A stretch of DNA of 64,000 bases, taken from positions 14,220,436 through 14,284,435 of the forward strand of contig NC_134506.1 in assembly GCF_027942865.1 (NCBI RefSeq), read 5' to 3'. The translations under genes and the position numbers were made by a program. The stretch comes from Odontesthes bonariensis (Eukaryota > Chordata > Actinopteri > Atheriniformes > Atherinopsidae). The notes beneath the pieces are model-generated. The model made no database searches, had not been told where the DNA came from, and worked only from the letters and a program-made list of their open reading frames with translations. This document shows, piece by piece, positions 57,001 through 64,000 of this stretch (positions are counted from its first letter, which is position 1; every line of letters starts with the position of its first letter).

Positions 57001-58906
57001 TCCACCCTAACGTAATTGGTTAAAAACAGCCGGGAGCGCTCGATTTTTGCGAGCACGATTACAGGCTTCAGAGGGAGCTACAGATTTCGGGATTTTTCCT
57101 AAACAGCCTATTTAATATTCTACTTTCAGAATCCCATGACAGTTCAAGCTAATATGACTAAAAAAAAGTTGCCGACGGCAGCTTTAATTTCCCTCTGGGA
57201 TAAATAAAGTATTTTTGAATTTGAACTGAATTGAAACCAGTTCTTGTTGAGAACCGGTTCCCAGTTTTTCAATTCCTTGGAATCGTTTGGCGATTTTGCA
57301 AAACGATTCCCTTATCAATTCCAGTGGGCGCGAATGATGTCACCACGCAACATTGCGTGGCGAGTCCAATGCAGCCAGCAGCCAACAGTAAACATGGCGC
57401 CCAAGTGGTACAAACGCTCGAAAGTTTGATTACACAATCCTAAAAAAGACGACAACAGGGCAACTTGCAAAGTGAATATTTCACCAAAGGGAGGAAATAC
57501 TACCAACATGCAATAACTATGAATGAATGTCACGTTTTCGATCCGCTCCGGACTAACGTTGGTGAATCTGAACCCAGCAACGTTAGCAACGTTAGCATGT
57601 CCTCGGCTAACACTGCAGGTAACTAACTAACAAACAAACACTGCCTATCATGTTAGCGCCATTTGCCTCCTTGTAAAACCTGCTATTAGTAACGGTTAAG
57701 GTTAAATGAATGCCTTCTCAGGCATTACATTTAGATGAAATCATGAGAGACAGAGCCTGACTGGCTCAGAGCCAGAGGCTGGTGGTACTACCCCCAGTTC
57801 ACGTCTACCTCCAGCTTCTCCTTTCACCAGAGCAGGGAAGAGTTAAATTACCCAGGCCATGATAGACGAATGTGGACCTCACCGTTGTTGGGCTTGTAAG
57901 GTCATGACTCGTGTTACTTCTAAACTAAACAAAGTTGATGCTAATCGACCGGTTTGTTGTCCTTTTTCTCCAAATGAGAATCGATAAGGGAACCGACAAA
58001 GAACCGAATCGTTAAGCAGAATCGAAAATGGAATTGGAATCGTAAAAATCTTATCAATTCCCATCCCTACACTTAGAGCTGAAAATGTCAATTGTCTGAA
58101 AAAGAGATTGTAAGTATTTTGATAATATGAATAATAAGAGGAGTGTGAAAGTAAACCGAGACTCTTTGATGCAGAATAGTTTGGAGGAAGAAAAAAAAAC
58201 ATCCAATTGTAGCCTCTAGAAAAATGTAACTAGTAGTTTCCACAGTATCTTGAGCCTTTTCAGCTTTGGACCGGGAATATAAATGTTAATTCGAGCCACA
58301 ACAAGTAATACCTCACACTGATAATTACAATGAAAACAGCTCCTAACCTTGTCATTTTCAAACTCGGGAATGCAGGGGTAGGTATATATTGTGACATCAC
58401 TGGATGCGAGAATCTTGGCATGGATGGCAGTACTCTTGCCGTCGGTTTCGTTGGGATGCTTAATGACGTCTATCTTCACAGGAAGCTGAGCAAAACAAAT
58501 AATATGTAGTTAGGTCAAATAGAAAGTTCACCCGCACCATGTATACACTTCATGGATCTCACATAAAAGATCCAGCACATTCCACCACATGAAGCCACAA
58601 CATTTAGTAGAAATGGGAGAACACAGTGAGTCCTAACCCCTTACTGACCTTGATTAAGGGAATTTCCTGATTGCTGACACCCACTAATGAGCAGCATGTG
58701 TAGCAGAAGAACATCCTTGATCCTCCACATTTAGAGCACTTCAACCTGCCATTCTGCTGTGCTTTCTCCAGCACTGCATGTGATGCCAATTGTAGGCCTT
58801 GGAGAGGGTGCTTGGCAAGCTCATGGATGTCTGATGAGTTCCCAAAGACTGTTGTTTTGTCACGGCAACGAGGAGAAACTCGCTGGTCTTCATCCAGGCT
58901 GCTCAT
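54054..58906 (-). CDS. dtwd1: DTWD1, tRNA-uridine aminocarboxypropyltransferase 1
   Basis: Four coding exons on the minus strand: 58649-58906, 58348-58485, 54402-54690 and 54054-54283 (stop TGA). They sum to 915 nt, 304 aa, equal to human DTWD1. The N-terminal half has a Cys cluster (C57, C60, C68, C71, in [17 protein letters not shown]) likely to bind zinc. It is followed by [20 protein letters not shown], and then the signature DSTW at 212-215 within [12 protein letters not shown]. The C-terminal part reads [19 protein letters not shown] and IEAIYYF. The family transfers the aminocarboxypropyl group of S-adenosylmethionine to uridine; human DTWD1 makes acp3U20 in tRNA. An upstream 5' UTR part probably runs to an acceptor at 58953. 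The intron between the last two exons has a GC donor. The gene converges on nnt. Confidence 0.95.
54284..54401 (-). other. GC-AG intron of dtwd1
   Basis: To join DERLQ to GLLQVELK the exon must end CAAG at 54402 and the next must begin GTTTGCTC at 54283. The donor is then GCAAGT, the preferred GC-type consensus, with acceptor catccag. The only nearby GT, four bases further in, would shift the frame. Confidence 0.85.
55290..55980 (-). mobile_element. Tc1/mariner relic of a second subfamily
   Basis: The segment follows, in order, a fish mariner-type element I recognise: 'ggaaacaattatggaacca', 'cagccatctcccc'-like, 'ccacatcatcaatgattgtg', 'tgatctatcactgaatatca', 'cagtccacggcccacgactg'. No intact frame remains. 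It lies in the large dtwd1 intron. Confidence 0.5.
56116..56767. mobile_element. TTAA-class MITE, family C (probable)
   Basis: Starts 'tttagaggggcactaggtag' and ends 'aaactaccttgtatccctttaa', roughly inverted copies of each other. Its right TTAA (56764-56767) is also the end of MITE A copy 2. The left TTAA has decayed. Confidence 0.5.
56764..57187 (-). mobile_element. TTAA-flanked MITE, family A, copy 2 (inverted)
   Basis: Reverse-complement copy of 44238-44664, bounded by TTAA at 56764-56767 and 57184-57187, with ends AAGCTGCCGTTGGCAG and GCCGACGGCAGCTT. The two copies differ by scattered substitutions only. It lies in the dtwd1 intron. Confidence 0.8.
57188..58076 (+). mobile_element. hAT-type element remnant with a BED-finger fragment
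   Basis: The right end 'ttatcaattcccatcccta' and the upstream 'gaaccgaatcgttaagcaga' are the usual terminus of a vertebrate hAT family. The plus strand at 57395-57512 carries [11 protein letters not shown] and, after a stop, a worn BED-like stretch ([13 protein letters not shown]). The left boundary is confused by a retroelement-like tail ('ctctgggataaataaagta') at about 57190. Confidence 0.5.
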
Positions 58907-58952
58907 GCTTGGTCTTTAAATGTTGACAGATTTATCTCGTGGTAAGTTGACC

Positions 58953-60200
58953 CTGCATTCATAGCCAAACAAAAATGACAAAACAAATGATGCAAATGTT
59001 TGAAGACACAAATTATCCAACATTTACATTACCACAAACATTGAGGAGCAGAGTAATGTGGAAAAGTCATTTATCTAGCAAGGAGGACTTGTTATAAGTT
59101 GTTGCTATCAAATGTTCATACACACTTTTTTTTTTTTTTTTTTAAACAAATGAGCTGATATGGGTTGGCTGATATTGACAATATTAAGACGACATTAATA
59201 CTGTGATGGTGATGCAAGATGAGGATTTTGTTGCTGTGTTTAAGTGATCTAGTTTAAAGGTGTCCTCTATCGTTATATCACTAGCTTTCTGTTGGGGCAT
59301 CTCAACTCAATACTTGACAGAGTATTTTCTTTCGATAACCTCTTAAAAAGAAAGTCTAAAAATTCATTATGAGCCATCTTGGACACTCTACTAGTAAACT
59401 GTTTGTATATTGTTTCTATGTAGAAAGTTTTGAGCGGAACATTTGTAACAGCGTTATTTTTGGATAAATCTACCTGTTTTGATTTGTTACTTACCGATTT
59501 AGATTTTATTTTAATGTATTTACTGGCTTTTCTGCGCTGATCTGGTGTACCTATCAGATTAGTAATGAAATATATATTTCATGTGATGGGCAAGTCTATG
59601 TTTCAGGCTTAAAGTATGGTCACAATATGAGCAGAGTCCGTGAGTAACACATATCCTGATGTGATATTTTAAACCACGTGGAAACCAGGAAATAACAAGC
59701 AAGGGCAGGCACTTGTTGGATATAGACTGTGAAAGCACTTCTGTTCCCCGACATAAACCTGAGAGCAAACGGAGCTGAAGTAAGACAGTTTCAGCAGAAT
59801 GTGAAGTGAGCTAAACACAAGTAACTGGCACATACAATTCAGTGATCAACACAAGCGCTTAAAGGGCAAAACATTTAATTAATAATACATTTCTCATTCT
59901 CTTCAGCTTGGCCCTGTGATATCTGAGCCTTTTAGACTGGATGCTATTGCTAATTTGCCATCCTACTTTACATCTGTCCCTGCTTTACACATTGTAGCTA
60001 CCGTTACCTCATTCATCCTGGTGTAGCTAGCTCCTGTTAGCAAGCATATACTTCACATCTTTAGCTGAGGATGAAAACATAAGCCGATACAGATCCAGAC
60101 CTAGCACCATTAGCAAAGACAATGAAAAACAGATGCTGGTAGCTCTGCCGAGTCTACGAGCCAAGCCACATAACACAGTACCGACCCAAGCGTGCCTACC
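58953..60200. other. dtwd1 upstream/5' UTR intron, no other gene seen
   Basis: The interval between the likely acceptor of the dtwd1 start exon (58953) and a G/C-richer patch at 60200-60310. It holds no recognisable coding sequence. Confidence 0.35.
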
Positions 60201-60320
60201 AGTAATTAAATCTCAGGCGCGTACATCTTCTTCTACGCCGGAAATACTACTCCGTACTCGTCAGTTATACGTTGCTAAGCACCGAGCGTGCGCAGTCTGG
60301 TGGAGAGTACATACTCAGTA
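60200..60320 (-). promoter_or_regulatory. Possible dtwd1 promoter and leader exon
   Basis: A locally G/C-richer stretch with an ETS-like TTCCGG (minus-strand context ATTTCCGGCG near 60240) and a possible donor ACTG|gtaggc near 60200 on the minus strand. This is inferred from position and composition. Confidence 0.3.
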
Positions 60321-61809
60321 CACCTTATTAAACTGTGGTGAAGTACGAGCTTTTTAACCTTCGTACCTGCAGCTATATAGCCAGGGGAAGCACCTTGATA
60401 TTAAAACTATTTCATTAACCTCGACTGTCAATAGATATTTTACAACCTTTATTGGTGGTGCCATAACATGTTAAAGTTATAATTACTATGTTGAAAATCA
60501 TTTTTGTGGTTCAGCATCCTTTTCTGTCAGTAGGCTACAGTTCTGACTGTAAGCTGGATACAGATAGTGAGTTAGTCAGTCCAATAAAGTAGAAGACATA
60601 AATTTCAAGTTAAAATGATGATGAACTATAATTACATGTATTTGTTTTCCGTGTACAACAACACAATTTTCTGGGATGTTTCTGAATCAGATCAGAAGAC
60701 CTTTGTGCTCTTCAACGTCAGTTTGCATTTGTATAATTCAAGTTTAACATCAGTATGGGTGAAAGACTTTGAAGACTAGTTGTCTCAAATATTAGTATGG
60801 ATTTGTCGTGTTCAAAAACAGATGTGCTTGGTGTGATGTGAAACAGATTGTTTTATGTCAGATTTCAAAGATACCTGAGCTGTCATACTTTCTATGAAAC
60901 AGACAATTGCATGCAGACTTCCATGGCAAACAGATGTGTTTCAAGTGAGACCTTCCAAAATTCGTGATATGGGATTCTAAACAATCAGACATCTGCCAAA
61001 TATGCACAGTGTGCCAGGTTGAATTGAAGGTCGTGGAAACACAGTTTATGGGTATAAGTCATATTTCTCAAACCAGTCTTACTTTACCTCTATCTGAACG
61101 TAAAACCCTTATGTCGATTGCTTTGTATGTTTATTATCATTATTATTATTATTATTATTATTATTACATTGTGACATAACTAGACACAACAATTTCATGC
61201 TTGAGATCAATCAGCATACATAAAAAAAGCTATTTCTGTTGCAGACATGTGTTATCAATCATTTCCCCAATTTTTCTGTTTAGTTTAAGAAAAAACAAAC
61301 TGTCTGACTGCATTTTCAAGTGGAGTACTGATGAAACTAAAATAATGCTATAACATTGTTTCCCTCTGTATTCATTGTCTTAGTTCTAAAATGCTGTCTG
61401 ACAAGTGAAAATATGGAAATCAGATGTGATTTTGTGCTTTTTCAGGTGCATTCAGACTGCTTTCCCCTTATCAAATGGACAGTCGACTCGCAGCTTCTTG
61501 ATACCTTGTGGATCTGGGAACCTTCTGGAACTCTGGTAACAATACATTGATGATATATGCCGGTTTTCTCAGTATTAACATACTACCATATTGTTAGTTT
61601 TTGATCATTTCCATGGTGTATTCCTCAGGTACAAAATCCAAGCTCGTCATGACGGGTGAGCAACAGAAGTTGATTTACAGCACAGAACATGTTTGCAGAT
61701 AGGAAAGCGCTCATTCGTGGTAAGAGATTAATTCAGAGTATGTTTTTTTATGGTATCCCATTACAGGTTATTTTAAAATCTATGTTTATATACAATATGT
61801 GTATATTAC
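60320..61809. other. No gene recognised
   Basis: A/T-rich sequence. The segment 61446-61535 is flanked by a good acceptor (gctttttcag) and donor (CTCTG|gtaaca) and is open in one frame, but I recognise no protein. A (TTA)n microsatellite occupies 61131-61167. Confidence 0.3.
61131..61167. repeat. (TTA)n microsatellite
   Basis: About twelve TTA units with one TCA interruption near the left end. Confidence 0.9.
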
Positions 61810-62120
61810 GGGCTGCACGGTGGTGTGGTGGTTAACACTGTTGCCTCATAGCAAGATGGTTCAAGGTTCAATTCCCAGCTGGGGCCTTTCTGTGTAGAGT
61901 TTGCATGTTCTCCCCGTGTATGTGTGGCTTCTCTCTGGGTACTCTGGCTTCCTCCCACCACCCAAAAATATGCATGTAAGGTTAATTGGTGACTCTAAAT
62001 TGTCCCTAGGAGCATGGATGGTTGTGTGTCTCATTTGTCTCTGTGCAACCCTGTGATGGACTGGCGACCTGTCCAGGGTGTACCCCGCCTCTCGCCCAAT
62101 GACAGCTGGGATAGGCTCTT
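61810..62120 (+). mobile_element. tRNA-like teleost retroposon, plus orientation
   Basis: Same family as 16850-17132. It starts GGGCTGCACGGTGGTGTGG and has a box-B-like GGTTCAATTCC. It continues through GGCCTTTCTGTGTAGAGTTT and 'ccagggtgtaccccgcctct' to 'agctgggataggctc'. Target duplication was not determined. Confidence 0.7.
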
Positions 62121-64000
62121 ATGGGAATTTTGTAATGTCTGTCCGTAGTCAAGTTCCTCAGGCTTCCGTGTCAAGACAACTTTCATTGTGTTTCATGCAA
62201 TTTGCCAGAATATTCAGCAATTTCCCCCACTCAGAGTCTGTAGTCAGGCCTCTCTGCCATAACAACCTTACGTTAAAGCATTGACCAAAAAACAGAAAAG
62301 TTTTTCACTCTATACATAATAAAAACTGTTTGGCATTTCTGTGAAATATCCAGATAGTCTAATTTGTGATTTTCTAAAGCTCCACAAAAATCTGGATGTT
62401 ATACAACGTTTAGTTCTCAAAGCAATATTTTACCATCTCAATATAGATATAATTTTGCACACTCCTAAGCCTGCTGTTATTGCTGTAGGATGCTGTGCAC
62501 GCGGCACATGGTCGACTCCCTCCGTGACTAAGAGACACAGGGATCTACAAGCTTTTTACTGTTTTGGAGCTGGTAATATATTTCTTGGATGGATAGGCTA
62601 CATTAGCTACAAAAACTAACTAACTGATGCTTTCCTTGACACCAAGAATATATCAGCATTACCAGTCGTCCAATTTTACTCACACCTTTCTATTAAAGTG
62701 CCGCCTCTTCATCTTTTCTCCCGTACAATTTGTGGTATGACATCTCCAGGAGTATTGTGGCGTTCATGTCATCCTTACTGTAATACAGTTACAGTAAAAC
62801 AAACCATAGGTGTACTAACTGAAAATTACAGTTTGTAGGCCGGTCTGCAGCAGATTTTGAGAGAGAGGTTTGGTGGTTAATTCACTGACTTCTCTCGCTT
62901 CACTAACTGTCACAAGATGTTTGTGAAGCAACAACTTTAACAGACTGTTGCACACTGTGTTAAGAGTCAGTGACTCAGTACCTCTAATCCACAAAACCTT
63001 TCCTTTGCTTTTCTTACTGGAACAAATACACTTAGGGATCCCTGTAAAAAGCTATAAACATAGAGGGGTAATTTAAAAGCAGAGAGATTCATGACGGGTC
63101 AGAGTTGTGTTACTTTACCAAGTGTAAAGACATGTGTGACTCATTTGCTTGGGACCTTTTCAGATTTTAAAGATGTGGCCCTTCAGATAACGTTACACTT
63201 GAGTGAATGTAATGGACCACTTGCGCAACATTTGAGAAGGGTTTTGAGGGAAAGATCATGCTGTACGTGGAAACATACAGTAAATTGGTTTGCAGCATCT
63301 TTTGCACAATTGAAGCTAAAACTTCCATTAACTGACTACATGTATGAGCTAGATAATTTGATAAAATAATGCTTAAATACTTATTCACTTGCAGATGTTA
63401 CCTTTTTAGATTTTTGTTTGGTTGTTGACAGTTAATCATTCATCTCTTTTGAGGCACCGGATGAAGGATATGGTGCTTGACAACCTTTATTGTTGACTGT
63501 TTTATATAAAATCAAAGTTGACACTGAGAGTGACATTGTAATATTTAAAGGGATATTCAAATTTATGTTTGTGTTCATGTCTGTACTTGCAGTACACAGC
63601 GGTCAGAGCGCTCTCAGTTAGGAGGATCGGAGAAAAATTCTGTGTGGAGTTTGCATGTTCATCAGAAATTCTGATGTGGGCGCTAAGCTAATAGTTATTC
63701 AGAATGGGGCAATAGAAGAGCAAATTTTCATCATGTAAAACCAACTCAAACCTAAATGTTGTAGTGGTCTGTGAGTACGCCATAGATAGCGATTTTTAAA
63801 CCTTATCAATTCTGACAGTTGTTTACTTTGTCACTATTTTCTCAAAAGAAGAAAGGTGCTATGCCTCACTGTATGTGTATGTATGTATAATAAAAATTAG
63901 TTTAAAAAGCCTTGAAGAGACACTTCCCATATTTTAAGTTCTTGCAAGCTATCCAACACGTCTGACACTACTCTGGATAGACTCAGCTGAATAACTTTTG
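62121..64000. other. No gene recognised
   Basis: Terminal 1.9 kb of the window, A/T-rich. Short ORFs on both strands (for example 62341-62619 and 63091-63369) have no family features that I can see. Confidence 0.35.

Overview
This is a gene-dense piece of a ray-finned (teleost) fish nuclear genome. The genes are vertebrate and interrupted by GT-AG introns. Exon boundaries can be placed by frame continuity, and the interspersed repeats are typical of teleosts (Tc1/mariner relics, L2 and Rex3-like LINEs, hAT elements, TTAA-flanked MITEs, a tRNA-like retroposon). No bacterial, plasmid or phage features are present, and I cannot name the species.

Layout from left to right. BLOC1S6/pallidin (minus, coding 2556-6534) is divergent from SLC30A4/ZnT4 (plus, coding 7523-17723) across a short shared promoter region carrying two E-boxes. 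A gene-poor stretch of about 8 kb (18.8-26.6 kb) holds an L2 LINE nested in a Tc1-like relic. Next is C15orf48/NMES1 (minus, 26971-27703), whose 3' UTR carries the miR-147 hairpin. AFG2B/SPATA5L1 (minus, 28195-34249) is divergent from NNT (plus, 36013-52642). DTWD1 (minus, 54054-58906) converges on NNT. The last 3.7 kb has no recognisable gene, only a retroposon and low-complexity sequence.

All six coding sequences assemble with unbroken frame: BLOC1S6 172 aa, ZnT4 438 aa, C15orf48 85 aa, AFG2B 748 aa, NNT 1071 aa, DTWD1 304 aa. These lengths are close or equal to the human proteins as I remember them. The order BLOC1S6-SLC30A4-C15orf48-AFG2B matches human 15q21.1. DTWD1 also lies on human 15q21, but NNT is on human chromosome 5, so its place here is a lineage-specific arrangement.

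Functionally the genes fall into loose themes rather than a pathway. Two serve lysosome-related organelles (BLOC1S6, ZnT4), two serve mitochondrial energy metabolism (C15orf48, NNT), and two serve RNA or ribosome biogenesis (AFG2B, DTWD1). The most notable sequence observations are the conserved protein plus microRNA design of C15orf48/miR-147, two GC-AG introns (NNT and DTWD1), a Tyr-to-Trp change in the NADP-binding motif of NNT, and paired TTAA-class MITEs that abut other TTAA elements.
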